Shown here piece by piece: positions 21,497-33,695 of a stretch of 64,000 nucleotides of DNA; the first letter of the stretch is position 1, and every line of letters starts with the position of its first letter. The notes under the pieces are model-generated. The model did no database searches and was not told where the DNA came from. It saw only the letters and a list, made by a program, of their open reading frames with translations. Location of the stretch: positions 374,610 to 438,609 of the forward strand of contig CAJJDP010000024.1 in NCBI GenBank assembly GCA_905182995.1, in the 5' to 3' direction. The position numbers and the translations under genes are program-made. This DNA comes from Paramecium octaurelia. Taxonomy: Eukaryota > Ciliophora > Oligohymenophorea > Peniculida > Parameciidae.

Positions 21497-21962
21497 ATGA
21501 GCTTTTAAGTATAAATAAGCTAATAACTTAGACCACCGATTCAAAAAAAGAAGAATTCAGAAAGTACTTAGAAAAAGCAGGAGTCATTGATTAATTGACT
21601 AGAGTCTTAGTAGGATTATATGAAGAACCTGAAAAACCTAATAATGCCATAGAGTAAATTCTAGAATTACATTTAGCTATGTCAAAAAGTATTTAGGATC
21701 TCCAGTCGATATCGACGTTGACAAGTTGAAATTAGAATATGAGAAATTGAAAGATGAAAACATTAGATTAAAGAGAGAAATTGCTGAATTAAAAAAAGAA
21801 GTAATTAAGTTCAAAATATCTAGTTATAAGCAGCCTAACAAGAATAAAATTGATGAATTATACAAAATATTTAATTATTTCGCTAATCAGTTTCCATATT
21901 TTATTATTTTTAAATCCTTTATTATTCATATATTAAAAAACAATGAAAATTTATATTTTTGA
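21497..21962 (+). CDS. MYCBP: MYCBP (AMY-1)-like protein
   Basis: 139 residues in three exons; introns are 21509-21531 and 21654-21676 (both 23 nt). The N-terminal 85 residues match the c-Myc-binding protein family: DSKKEEFRKYLEKAGVIDQL, TRVLVGLYEEPEKPNNAID, YVKKYLGSPVD, then a C-terminal coiled coil (KLKDENIRLKREIAELKKEV). In other organisms MYCBP binds AKAPs and sits in the cilium/sperm flagellum as well as with Myc; a ciliary role is the likelier one in a protist. A 50-residue extension beyond the usual end (from about KFKISSYK) is rich in F/I/N and may be non-homologous read-on. Confidence 0.85.
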
Positions 21963-21979
21963 TAAGTTTACTCTAATAA

Positions 21980-22411
21980 TCATTTTAAAAGAGGACCAAC
22001 AATAGGTTTGTAGTCATACAGTAACTTTATTTCTCCATCAAAGATACCACATTATTCTAGAGTCTTTTTTGGATCCAAAACCTAAAATGAGATTAAGTTT
22101 TACATCTTCAGGACTAAATCTATCACGACAAACTGATATTCCAGAAATAGCACCTTGATGCATTTTTGAAATTTCTTCATGAATTTATTCAACTCTTGTT
22201 GTTATAGGTACCTATCTATGAAAACTAAGAATACTCTGATTTTCAAAGTGAATAGATCGGTTACAGGATGTACCAACTTTATTATCAAGTCTACTTTTGG
22301 AGTAACAATATCTGGATTCTCATACTATGGAATATTGAAGATAGAGGGTAAATATTCCTCCTTCTTCTTTGACTTTTTCGATTTTTTTGATTTTTTCTTT
22401 TTAGGTGGCAT
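21980..22411 (-). CDS. Small conserved-looking protein of unknown function
   Basis: 127 residues; introns are 22212-22234 (23 nt) and 22057-22081 (25 nt, starts GTTTT). It starts with a lysine-rich head (MPPKKKKSKKSKKSKKKEEY), then reads PSIFNIPQYENPDIVTPKVD, TTRVEQIHEEISKMHQGAIS, SVCRDRFSPEDVKLNLILEQ and ends with an LLYDYKPIVGPLLK-type tail. The pattern (Lys-rich start, short beta-rich core, YDY..P end) looks like a small conserved eukaryotic protein, possibly axonemal, but I cannot name it. Without the second intron the protein would end 14 residues after EDVKLNLIL. It is tail to tail with MYCBP, 17 bp apart. Confidence 0.6.
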
Positions 22412-22826
22412 TGTTAATTAAATTATAAAATAAATATTAAGAAATTTAAAACCTAAAATACATCTCAAGAACAGTGATATGTTAATTTATGATATTTTTA
22501 TGTTTTTTACCTTGATGGACTTCTCTATAAATTTTAAGATTCAAATAAATTCATTTTTCATTTTATTATTATTTCAACTAATTTATTAAGATCTTATAAC
22601 TTCTATTTAGGATGATTGTATATTACATCAATACCTATCAAAAATTAGAGATTTATCTAAAATTTAATTCTTATCTAAAAGATGCAATATAATATTAATT
22701 ATTTTATAGATAATCTTAAGGGGAAATAAAAATTTTTTAGTATAATATTAAATCCTGATAATAGTAAGAATATTTTCTATAATAGTAATGTTAAAAAGGT
22801 ATAATAAAACGAAAAATATAGGTGAA
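22412..22826. other. Intergenic, A/T-rich
   Basis: 415 bp between the 5' end of the small conserved-looking gene and the 3' end of the pseudophosphatase gene. Nothing is supported in it. Confidence 0.4.
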
Positions 22827-25455
22827 TCAAAGCATTTTCCAACTATTTTTGCCTTAAAAAGTTTGTGATATATTTTATAATGAATTAGAGGAATCTTGAT
22901 CTTTTGATATTCCAGGAGAAGAGTTCCTTACCTTCTATCTTACATTAGCTGAATTATTGGGTTTATTTTTTGTTTCATCTAAATATTAGTATAAAATATT
23001 ACTTTTAATGGCAGGTGAAAAAGTCCTTGTATTTACAGTAGATGGTTTTTAGACCAAAGTAAAACTGGTGGATGAAATATTGTCTTTTGCTTTCCTAATA
23101 ATTAAATTTTAAAGCATACACTTATTTTTAGGATTATGTTTTCTCTGTCAATTCTTATAAGACTCGTATCGGTTAATTTTTAACAAACTAAGCTTGACTT
23201 TTTGTTAAATTTTAAGGAGATATGAGCTTTTTAAATTGATTTAAATCTGAAACTACCCCTTTAGTTGACTATTTTTATTCAGCTTCAATAGCGGAATTAC
23301 TATTGTTATTAAAACTACTATTATTTTGAACTTAGTTTGCACTTTAATTCAAATATTTATCCTAAAAGGAATTATTTGGTTTCTATTAATTTCTTAATGT
23401 TGATGCAGCCTATCTTCTACATTAAACATTTCTTAAATAAATTTGAGAGCTTGATTGTGGCAAAGGAGGGCCTTATTAAGTAACTTTTTTGACTGCATCC
23501 TTTTAAAATGGAGATAAACTATCCTTTTTTGTTTGATTTACTGCTCTGAACCCATCTTTAACCTCAGCACTATTTGGTCTATTTTTGAAATCTGCATTAT
23601 CTTAATTTTTAGTTAAGGAAGTGCTTCTTTCTTAAACTTTAACTAAATTCAATCCAGAAGGATTGGCAACAACTGATCCATCATTAGTTTAAGCATTTTA
23701 TTTTTAAATGCATGACTAGGATTATGATGATTTTATTTAATTTTTTTATTACAATTATTAGAACTTCTGATAGCTAGATTATAATTAAGAAATTGATTGA
23801 GTTAGTGTTTTTTATATTTCTGAATGTTTTGTAGAATTCATTTACTAAATCATAGTAGGACTAATTAATTATTCTAATTTACTCTTTTATTAGGCATTAT
23901 TTTATTATAAGAATAACTGTTATTAAGTTGTATTTGATTATGCTGTCAATTGAGTAGTTTAAGATTATAATGACTATTTATCCATATTTGAGATTGTCTC
24001 TTATTATTTATTAAAATAATTAAGTGATTGTTAAACTTAATTTTTGAACTCCTAAAAATTCGTTAAAATAGAAGGTTAATTGTCCTTTTATTTAACTGAG
24101 CTTGGTCGATTATTAGTGTGGTTTTCTGCTTAATTTTTTTTGTCATCATTCTATTACAAAGAATTGCTTCTGATTCCAGTTGCAGGATTAGCCTATGCTT
24201 GAAATTACAATAAGTTAGTTGCAATTTATGAAATCGCTTAAGTGTTTTGATTTTCGATTTGAGGCTTAACTAAATTATTAATTAATGTATTTTTCTTAGC
24301 ATTTTATTCTTATTATTATTGAGGAGTTCTCGTTTTCATTGCGCAATGCATTAATAGATTTTAAAATGAAGGATTGTTTGTTAGATTTGCAGATGTAATG
24401 TTAGAATTCAACTACAAATCACTTTAATCTTATTATTAAGATTTACTACTAGCAGATCTTACTTAAGGTGCAGTATTTTAACTCTTTGGAAAATTGGACT
24501 AAATTTATGGTTATTTGGGTGGTTATACTAGAGATTAGTTCTTTTATGCTCCCTAATTAAAGTTTAAAATTTACTTTTAGAATTGATGGTGTGGTTGGAT
24601 TGGTTTTTAAATTGATTTCAGAAACAGGTACAAAATCAGGAGAACCAGAGTAGACAATAGTTGCTAATGATATATTTTCTTTATTAATTTGATCTTTCCA
24701 TTTTATTTTCTGATTAGTAGCTTTTCCCAAGACTCCCTTGAAAATACAAAATGAGATCATACTTATTTTGCTTAGAGATTTGTATATATTTCATCCACAG
24801 GTCCATTGTGTGAATTTAGGAATGTATTTCTAATGATTAATTCATCCTGCACTTGGGAAGGGTTCTATTCATCAGTAGTTAACTCATTCCAAGAGGCTGT
24901 TCTTTTTGGTCCTTATTTGGTCATCCTATTTTCTAATGCATTCAATTAATAAAAGAATGATGCTCTGATTTCAAGATCTGGCCTCCTTGAATTCAAATAT
25001 TCAAGAGTTTTATACAGTGTCCATGAATATCTATTAAATTTAAATATTTAACGAACTTTTTCATAAAATATGCAGCAAGTACGCAACAAGCTCTACTCTG
25101 TCCTCTAACTGAATGGACCAAGCAACTCTCTCCCTATTGAAAACATTCTTCTATGAATGTAAATATTTTATTAACATTTTCGCTTCTTTCATCAAATAAA
25201 ACCTAGATATATCATTTTTAATGAATACCTCATTATCTTACTCTAACCAATTAAATGTTAAATACTTTGCACCCATCAATGTCCATTTATTTTATACTTC
25301 CGTTCCAGCACAATTTATTATATGAGTGACTTTATTTGTCATAATGAATTCACGATCCTTTATTGAATCAAATACCAAACCTAAGATGCATATTCATCTC
25401 CAATAAACAACCCATCCTTTATTTTTATAGCTCCTACTATTTGGTTCTATGCCAT
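22827..25455 (-). CDS. STYX-like dual-specificity pseudophosphatase with long Q/N-rich tail
   Basis: 818 residues in eight exons; introns are 25358-25380, 25203-25228, 25031-25056, 24737-24762, 24553-24574, 23095-23119 and 22979-23002. Residues about 10-150 form a DSP fold: DGLFIGDEYASQ, FIMTNKVTHIINCAGTEV, YLTFNWLEQDNE and the P-loop CLVHSVRGQSRACC. The catalytic HCxxxxxR is HSVRGQSR, with serine in place of the nucleophilic cysteine, so it should bind but not hydrolyse phosphate. A conserved RTASWNELT segment follows. From about residue 270 to the end the protein is Q/N/S-rich and probably disordered. An apparent start inside intron 24737-24762 (MISFCIF) is spurious. Confidence 0.8.
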
Positions 25456-25969
25456 ATTAAAAAATTTAAATTATTATTATTAAACTCAACTCTTCTCAAG
25501 AGATCAATAAAATTTACTTTTACATTCCTTTTTTTTAATGAATTTTCAAAAGAATCATTGATTTGAATAAACTTAGATAATTATTCAATCGATCACAACT
25601 ACCATTCTTTTGGTCTATAATCTAATAATTTGGATGACTATAACATTTATACAAAAAAGATTAAGTTAATTTTTAATTATGTAAAAGTGTAAAATATATC
25701 TTAAGAAAATATCTAAAAGGAAATATATTCTGATTGAATGATTAAATATAGAATTATTTATTTTTTTATTTTATAAACAGAGGATCTGATTAAGTATATC
25801 AATTTCAGTATTCATTTCTAAATAAAATTAAGAAGATAAATAGAAGGCTTAATCTTAACAGTAGGAGATAATAAAGAAAATAATAGTTTTTAATTAAATA
25901 ATGTATAAAATAAGGAAAAGGAAAATTGTATTATATATATTGATTCAATAAAAATTAATTAAAATCAGA
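25456..25969. other. Intergenic, A/T-rich
   Basis: 514-bp divergent region between the pseudophosphatase and alpha-COP. It must hold both promoters. No motif or small gene was supported. Confidence 0.4.
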
Positions 25970-28900
25970 ATGATTGTAAAATTTCACAAAAAAACTGAGA
26001 GGATTAAAGGGTTGTCGTTTCATCCTAAGTAACCATGGCTTTTGGTTGGTCTTCATTCAGGGGAAATTCAAATGATTGATTACAGATTTGGAAGAGTATT
26101 TATTCATTAATATAAATTAGACAATAAATGAATTCTACGAGCATGAGGGCCCTGTGAGATCAGTTTAATTCCATTAATCTTTGTGTTTATTCATTTCAGG
26201 ATCAGATGATTTTACTGTAAGAGTGTGGAATTATAAAACAAAAAAATGTTAATTTGTATTGCGTGGACACTTGGATTTTGTGAGATGTGTTAATTTTCAC
26301 CCAGAATTGCCATGGTGTGTTTCAGGATCTGATGATCAAACATCTAGAATCTGGAATTATTAATCTAGATAGATGATAGCTACCGTAACAGGACATAGTC
26401 ATTATGTTATGCATTGTGAGTTTCATCCATCTAAAGATTTTATGATTACATGCTCATTAGATCAGACAATAAGATTGTGGTCAATAGCTCAACTTAAAAA
26501 AAAATTTACATCAAAAAGTGTAATCAATTACTTATAGTTAGATCTAATTTGGGGAATAAGCTAGCGAATTAGAATTGGTTTAGATTTTGGAAGGGCACAG
26601 TTAGGGTGTTAATTGGTGTTCATTCAACCCTAAAGACAATACCATTTTATCTGCTTCAGATGATAAGAAAATCAAGGTTTGGAAGTACTTTGATACCAGA
26701 GGATATGAAGTCGATTAATATGGTGGACACACAGTAATGAATAGATTATATTGTAGAACAATGTCAGTTGTGCTATGTTTCATCCCTTTGGAGAATACTT
26801 CATCTCTAATTCAGAGGACAAAACTCTAAGACTATGGGATATGAAGAAAAAGGTTGAAGTAGATTGCTTTACCAATCATGAGTTAGATAGATTTTGGATA
26901 TGTGCTGTCCATTAAAGTAACAATTATTTTGCAGGTGGTAGTGATTCTGCCTTATATATATTCACATTATTTAAAAATAGGCCTGCCATTGATTTAGTGA
27001 ATAATAACTTTGTATATTTTGGAAATCGAAAAGTGATTAAGATTTTGGATTTATAAAATGGATCAGAGAAGACAATTAAAAATCTGTAAGAGTTATCATG
27101 TGTCTCTGATAATTTGCTTTAAGACAATGCTGAATAAGTTCTATATAATGTTTACGAAAATCAGAAGTCTCAAATCTTAGTGAGATTAAGAAATCATTCT
27201 CATAATAAATCAAAGGGAGTTTCAAAATATCTTGTATTTGAATAACAAACCAATGTATCCTAATTCTTTTTAGCCAAATCTGCTATTTTTATAGGCAAAT
27301 CAAAAATATTGAGATCCAAAGAGAGTTCTGAAATAGAGATTTATAATTTTGAAACAGACTCTCACACTCCATTAGGACACAAAACTGATCGTCTATTCAC
27401 TTTTACTGGAGGAAAAGCCCTTTATTATTCGGAGTCTATGATTAATGTGCTGGATCCAATTGCTAATAAAATAATAAATCAGATTGCTTGTACTAATGAA
27501 TTTCAGAATATCAGATAAGTCAAAGTGAATGATTATTGTATTTTAATTCAAACTAAAAACGGAATATACATATTTACAAAAGAATTTCAACCTATTACAC
27601 ATATTTCAGAAAAAATAAATATTAAATCAGTGTTGTTTTTAAGTGATTAAATAAATATTATACTTTATTCAACAAAAATGCATTTAAAGTATCTTTTATT
27701 AAATGGAGATACTGGGATTATTTGCAGCATGGAAACAGTGCCATATTTGGTTTCATTTTAGAACATCCAAGATAAACCTGGTTTTCAGTATAAATTATTT
27801 TATATGGATAATATGGACAAATTACTTAACATCACTGTTGAATGTTCTGAAATATTCTTCAAATATGCCTTAATTGAAAAAAATCTTTAATTTGTTTAGA
27901 ATTTCATTAAGAACCACCAAAAACTAGGAGACCTAATAATAGCCTATTTATTCTAAAAAGGATATTCTATACTTGCCCATTAACTAGTAACTGATAAAAG
28001 AGCTAAGTTTCAATTGGCTCTTTCTTCAAATAATTTAGAAATAGCCTATAGAACATGCGAAGACCTTAAAAATCCAAAATGCTATTAGATGTTACTAGAA
28101 GAAGCCATGAGATAGGGAAACCATAATATTTACGAAGTTTGTTAATAGAAGTTAAGAGCATCCTAAGAATTGTCCTTTCTCTACATAATCACAGGTTAAT
28201 TGGAGAAACTTAATATCATAAGCAATATTGCACAGGAACAAAATAACTTAGATCTAAGATTTTAGACCTTATTAACTATGGATAATTTGAAACAAAGAAT
28301 TTCATTCTTAAAAGGTTGCAGTCTGGATAAATTAGCAAATCTTAGTTAAATGGCTCATGGATTAGAATTTGAAGCTAATAAAAATTGCGCTGAAGATATT
28401 GAATGGATACAATCTTTAAAACCTGAAGCGATAATCACTCCATAGCCTATAATAAAATCAAATAAACATCCTTTATTCTCAATGAATTGGCCTCACAATT
28501 TTGTAGATGAAGATGAAGTATTCAAATTATCAGGGGATGATTCCAAAGTTGCAAATTAAAGTAAGGTAGAGATTACTAATACAATAACTGCTCATCATTA
28601 AAATCCATTTGATAAAAATACATAAGCTAAACAAAAAATAAATTAAAATATAGATAAAACAGAAGAGAACGACGAATAATTTGAAGATTGTTAATGGGAT
28701 TTGGATGAAGTAGAGCTATTAGAAAATAATGAATAAAGTCAGGCTACTTTGGATTAGAAATCTTTAATATATGGATATCCAGATTATAAAAAAGGTATGA
28801 GATTGATTTTTACTTTAAGCTCTACAGCCAGTGGAATACTTAATTACAGAATAATATCAACAATGTCTTTAAGTTCTTCAATAAAATTATAACTTTGTGA

Positions 28901-29667
28901 GCTTAACACCTTGCAAAGATTATCTAAAGTAGTTAGCTTTGAGGTCTGTTCTAGAAGTACCTTAAATACCGTTTTTAATGCCTTCTCCTTTAATTGTTTC
29001 ATCATCGTAGGATAAGATCTATGTGAATAAGTCCTTTAATGAGTTACTCAAAGTAGGGTATAAATACACTAGTGATGGAAAATTCTAAGATGCTTTAAAT
29101 ACATTCAAATCCATTTTAAAATAAACCATATTCTAGAATCTAAATAATGATGTGGTTCCTATTTGCTTAAATTACATAATGGCTATGAAATGTGAACTTG
29201 CAAAGAAAGACAAAGAAATTTCAAGACAAATAGAATTATCATGTTATATGGCAATGTGTGATTTGCAGCCAGTTCATCGCTCATTGACTCTGAGAGCTGC
29301 AATGAGTTTGTCATATAAAAATAAGAATTACTTAACTGGTTCTCAAGTAGCATAACAATTAACAAAATTGCTAGAATAAGCTCCTAAAGGGGCTGCCTAT
29401 TCTAAACCTGAAGTGTTAGAGAATGTCAAAAAAGTAATAAAGTATTAAATTAATTAGATATATAATAATTGCCAATAGAATCCTAAGAATGAACATAATA
29501 TCAACTTTGAACCATTCTATTTAAAAGAAGGAGTAAAGAATTTATGTGCTGATACACTCACTTATAAAGATGATGTCTAATAAATATACTTTTGTTCATT
29601 CGATAAGAGTAGGCATTCATCAAAAGGAATCCTATGCCAAGTGTGTGAATTGTGTAAAATCAATTGA
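25970..29667 (+). CDS. COPA: Coatomer subunit alpha (alpha-COP)
   Basis: 1200 residues in five exons; introns are 26096-26120, 26520-26541, 26734-26756 and 28795-28819. It is a core subunit of the COPI coat, which carries dilysine-tagged proteins from Golgi to ER. The N-terminal WD40 propeller is nearly textbook: RIKGLSFHPKQPWLLVGLHS, HEGPVRSVQFHQ, GHLDFVRCVNFHPELPWCVS, GHSHYVMHCEFHPSKDFMI, EGHSQGVNWCSFNP. It is followed by a second beta-propeller/solenoid and the C-terminal COPI domain (YLKQLALRSVLEVPQIPFL...), which ends with the cysteine pair CQVCELCKIN. The length agrees with the family. Confidence 0.95.
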
Positions 29668-29710
29668 GTTTGTTAAATAATTAAAATTTTAAATCGGTTA
29701 TAAATTAATT

Positions 29711-30830
29711 ATGAATTCAAATCAGGAACTCGTAGAATAAGAGAAATAGATTCTTGAAAATACAGAAAACATAGACACCACCAATACTGAACAATTACTT
29801 GATTTCACAATTATGTTTAAGAATCAATAAGCAACTAAACCTAAATTGCTAAATAGATAATAATAATAAACTTAATCTACGGATGAGTTAACCAATAAAT
29901 AAATTCAAAATACTGTTCCAAGAAATCTCACCATAACCTAAGAACTAATGAGTTAAAGAAGATGTTTAGATGTTCGTCGATGGTATAGTTTGAGTAGACC
30001 CTAATACAAGAAGAGTTGCGGTATTTCATCTGTTGTTACTTGCTGGAATTACCTATTTTCTACTTTAGGAGTAGGAACCTTAAATCCACTTTCATAAGAA
30101 GAAGTAATTGTCTCTTTGGGGTAATAATAATAATAACTATTTTAGTCTGAGTACTGAAGTAGGACCACACTTTAATGATGTAGAATTTGGAAGCTTTAGT
30201 GGAAATATGTCTTTAATATCTTGGTTTAAGAATTTATGTAGATTATAAAAAGTATAAGGAAGAGCCTATTTTCTATGGAAAAATGAAGGAGATTTTTCCA
30301 CCCCAGGAGTTGATAGAGATGTAGCACTCTCGAAGTTAACCTCTGGATTAAAGTCTGATAAAATCTCCTTCATTTACCATGCTTATAATCATTATTTCTG
30401 TCCTATTGGATTTGAATGCACACCTAATAAATAAGTAGAAGCCTTCGCTGATGAAATAGATTATAATGATTGCCAATATTGGATTATTATAGCAGAACCT
30501 GCTAAACCTTACCCAATGTTCACAGTCAGAAAGTGGGTAGACATCGCGTAAGATTTGGAATTGAAATACCCTCAATACATGAAAATTAGAAAAATGAATG
30601 AAGGAATAAAAAAATATAAAAATGAAAAAGGAGTTAGTTAACATTGTATTATGGCATTTGAAAGAATTGATCCTAAACCAAAAAAAGTGATAGAGAAAAA
30701 AGATAAGCAGAATACAAATGAAATTAAAAATAATATGGTTGATTAACAAGCAGAGTAAATATCTACCAATAATATTATTACATATGACTCTGTTCATGAA
30801 GACAGTCTGAAATAAAATCAATAATAATGA
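29711..30830 (+). CDS. BIVM: BIVM-like protein
   Basis: 364 residues; a 25-nt intron (30121-30145) contains a TAA repeat. The first 85 residues are Q/T/N-rich. The conserved region matches the basic, immunoglobulin-like variable motif-containing protein of animals: [89 protein letters not shown] and [11 protein letters not shown]. The Cys in KSCG and the His in NHYF sit as in a papain-like fold, so a peptidase-type activity is possible but unproven. BIVM has a patchy spread in eukaryotes. The tail of 60 residues is low complexity. Confidence 0.85.
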
Positions 30831-31281
30831 GGATTAGTAAATCTTTGATAGTTAATATTTTATATGATATCTTATAAATAATATCTTTTACTTAAACTCA
30901 TTTTTTATTCCTTTATTTAAATTAATTCTTGATTGTTCCCAAGTATCCAAATTTATTAATCAGATAATACTTAATTTTATGTGAGATTTAGTACATTAAA
31001 TCTTATTTATGAAATGATATAACTTTTTGTTACTTAAAGTATTCAATTTTGCAAATATTTATATCGTATATTTCAAGATGTATTTATCTTGATTATTTTA
31101 TTAATATAAAAAGTATTGGTGGTATATCTATACATATATTTAATTTAAAATTGAATTATTTCAATCAAATACAATAAATGGCTAATGAATTTAAAAATTA
31201 TTGTAATCAATTTTATTATAAATATTTTTAATGTAAAAATACGTTGCTAAAATAGTGTCTTTAAATTTCAAAAATATTATA
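30831..31281. other. Intergenic, A/T-rich
   Basis: 451 bp with no supported gene; long T/A runs, no conserved motif noticed. Confidence 0.4.
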
Positions 31282-31494
31282 ATGGGTGGCTTTGTTAACT
31301 CAAAAATTTAAAAGGCAAGAGGGGAAGAGCATTTTTTTTCAGAGTATGATAAGACATTTTTGATGTCGGATTATATTTAAACATGTATTAAATAGGAACA
31401 GCTCATTATTCCAGTTGATTTTTCAAAGGAAAGCAGGTTTGATGAGTTTGCTGAAGATCACTTTGATTTTGGAAACATTAAGAATGAACAATGA
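31282..31494 (+). CDS. Small acidic protein with N-myristoylation-type start
   Basis: 70 residues, single exon. It begins MGGFVNSKIQKARGEEHFF; Gly2 with Ser at position 7 and Lys at 8 is close to an N-myristoylation consensus. The rest is acidic with aromatic residues (HFFSEYDKTFLMSDYIQ, FDEFAEDHFDFGN). No membrane segment or known domain was seen. It may be a membrane-anchored adaptor, which is inference from the start alone. Confidence 0.5.
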
Positions 31495-31563
31495 GTTAGA
31501 AGAAGACTTGACACATTTTATATAAATTTTCAATATTTTTTATTATATGTTGATAATACTGTA

Positions 31564-32444
31564 TCATTAACTTGTCTTCTTAAGTTCTTCAATTTCAAAA
31601 GCCTTCTTTATTGCCTCTTATTAATGTCTTGATTTGATTCCTACTTATCCACCACCAATGGTTCTCAACAATTCATGGTTTTCATTGTAGTGTTATCTTA
31701 AATCACGAGCCTTTAATTAATTTTATTTTATACTAAGTTATCAAATTCAGCTTGATCTTCTTTTCTTACGTCTGTCAAAGCGACACAAGTAGCTGTTTTT
31801 TAGTGAACCAAAGCTCCTAATCTAGCCTTGTCTAAACACATAGATTCATTGAATTACTTTTAACAAAGGCGAATGGGACTTCTTGACGTCTGCACAATTG
31901 TGGGAGCCATACGACTAATTCAATTGGATCAACGTCGTAAGCAATCAAAACTAATTTAGCTTTCTTAGTTTCAACCAAAGTAGTAACGTGATTCAATCCG
32001 AACTTGAGGACTGTCACTTTCTTACTATCTGTCTTTTAATTTTAGGCCTTTGATTCAGCAGCTTTGACTAATCTTTATTTCTTTTCTGTTTTGGTTTCAG
32101 GGGCATATTTCTTTAATAAAGAATAGACCTTTGAGCCTTAAATTAAAATTTACAATATACTTTGATTCTTGTCAAGTGTTTTGCTGAATTAATGAATAGC
32201 TGCTGGCACCTTGATTCTTTACAATAAAATCTTTTTTTGTCTGTGTAAAAGAATGTAACGAGGCCATCTGACATATCTTGATAAATCCCTCTTTGGTTGG
32301 ACATCATTTCCAATTCTGAAGTTTTTAGCATCTCTAACAAAGAGTGGATTCTTCTTTCTGTCTGCTACTTTCTTTTAAACCTTCTTAGCTTTAGATGTCT
32401 TTGGAGCTTTTGGCTAAAGGAATAATCACAATCAAATTTACCAT
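31564..32444 (-). CDS. RPL7A: Ribosomal protein eL8 (L7a)
   Basis: 259 residues in five exons; introns are 32414-32441, 32137-32160, 31832-31857 and 31711-31733. The first intron directly follows the ATG, and the second exon begins [20 protein letters not shown]. Family motifs are [17 protein letters not shown], the L7Ae RNA-binding core [20 protein letters not shown] and [20 protein letters not shown], then the [21 protein letters not shown] segment. It is a structural protein of the large cytosolic ribosomal subunit that binds kink-turn RNA. Length and order are normal. Confidence 0.95.
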
Positions 32445-32614
32445 AGTTAATGAAAATCTTTTAATATATTTTTTGAAAATAAAAGAAAAAAATAGGTATT
32501 AATCATCACCCAAAATAATTTATTCAAATCCATATATATCACTGAAAATACCAATCAAAACCATACAATTTATGATTAGATGAGGGATAGATGTGTAGTA
32601 TCTATGGAATAATA

Positions 32615-32829
32615 ATGGATTTCTCTTTTTTAAATGAAATAATTGATGAGGAGTTAAGGTATTAATTACTCTTGTTTTAAGTTTAGATTATAATTTTCAA
32701 GTTCTATGTAATGAACAATCTTATAAGAGAATTTATAAGTAGATTATGCAATGGTTCATTTATAATCTACATTCATATATTGATTTTACTTAGAATATCA
32801 GTATAATTTTTAAAGGACATTTTAATTGA
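32615..32829 (+). CDS. Possible small protein, two exons
   Basis: 63 residues if the consensus 23-nt intron 32659-32681 (GTATTA...TTTAAG) is removed: MDFSFLNEIIDEELS, then LDYNFQVLCNEQSYKRIYKQ, MQWFIYNLHSYIDF. Without splicing the frame stops within 20 codons. Composition is helical with aromatic residues; no family was recognised. Support rests only on the intron ends and protein-like composition. The surrounding 32445-32941 interval is otherwise empty. Confidence 0.35.
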
Positions 32830-32941
32830 ATTAGATAGTATATATTTATTTGTTGAACTACTGTGTGGAAATTAGAATTGATTAAAATTAAATGAGCACC
32901 ATAAATAACAAATATTACTATTAAATATATTACTAACACAG

Positions 32942-33673
32942 TCATAATGTTTATAAGAATAAAAATACATTCTCTTCAACATTCTCTGTTAAGTGAGACT
33001 ATAGAAATTACTTTTTTTTAAGGCTCAAATATTTTGGATCGTAATTGCCCTATTTTCCAGTTTATTTACATAAAGTTGAAATTACTTTTCTTAGTTCCAA
33101 ATCTGTCTAATGTACAATGTTTTCTTAGTTTTGCTTTATTTAATTTTCTTTTTCATTGATCATTTAATCTTCAGTCAAATACTCATTTTGATGCTTAATG
33201 TCCATATCAATAACTTATTAATTCAATAGTTCAAATGTATTATATTTACTGTCAATGATTATTGTATTTTATAAACTTTTGGATTCAAATTTATTAAAAA
33301 GGAGTTCTACAATTTCATCGTTTAATTTTTTTTTGATATCTCTGGTTGAATTTCTATTTAAAAGATCTTGTAAATTTAAATTAATTAAAATTTCAATGTA
33401 ACTAGCCTTAAATTTTTGACATATGTGTAAGATTTGTTTTCTCTGACTCATTAACAGAAAATCATCATCAATTAATATGGTTTAGAATTTCTTTTCCTAT
33501 AAATATTCTTCTAATATTTATCTGACTTAGACTCGAGATTTCTTCCAATCATCCGGATTAAATTGATGTTGTTATTATAAAGAATCTGCCTCTATTATAA
33601 TGTCTGTATTGAGCAATTTAGATAAGGTAGTCTTACCTGATCCAGGACAACCAAAGATTATTATCACTTTCAT
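32942..33673 (-). CDS. PSTK: O-phosphoseryl-tRNA(Sec) kinase-like P-loop protein
   Basis: 243 residues, no intron. It begins with the Walker A motif MKVIIIFGCPGSGKTTLSKL, then D-W and R residues (NPDDWKKSRVQVRQI), the acidic strand TILIDDDFLLMSQRKQILHI, and ILINLNLQDLLNRN. This order (P-loop, IDD...SxR, then ...LxRN) follows PSTK, which phosphorylates Ser-tRNA(Sec) on the way to selenocysteine; the related KTI12 family is the alternative. If it is PSTK, the organism inserts selenocysteine at UGA although UGA is its only stop. The stop of HIBCH upstream is 22 bp from this ATG, so the promoter must be very short. Confidence 0.65.
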
Positions 33674-33695
33674 TAAATATTATTAATTAAAATAC

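Noticed and set aside
24557..24760. ORF starting MISFCIFKGVLGK on the minus strand as a separate gene
   Set aside because: The ATG and first residues lie inside a consensus 26-nt intron (24737-24762). Splicing joins the frame to the pseudophosphatase exon upstream.
30348..30821. 157-codon minus-strand ORF with hydrophobic residues
   Set aside because: Antisense of the BIVM coding region, which has strong family matches on the plus strand.
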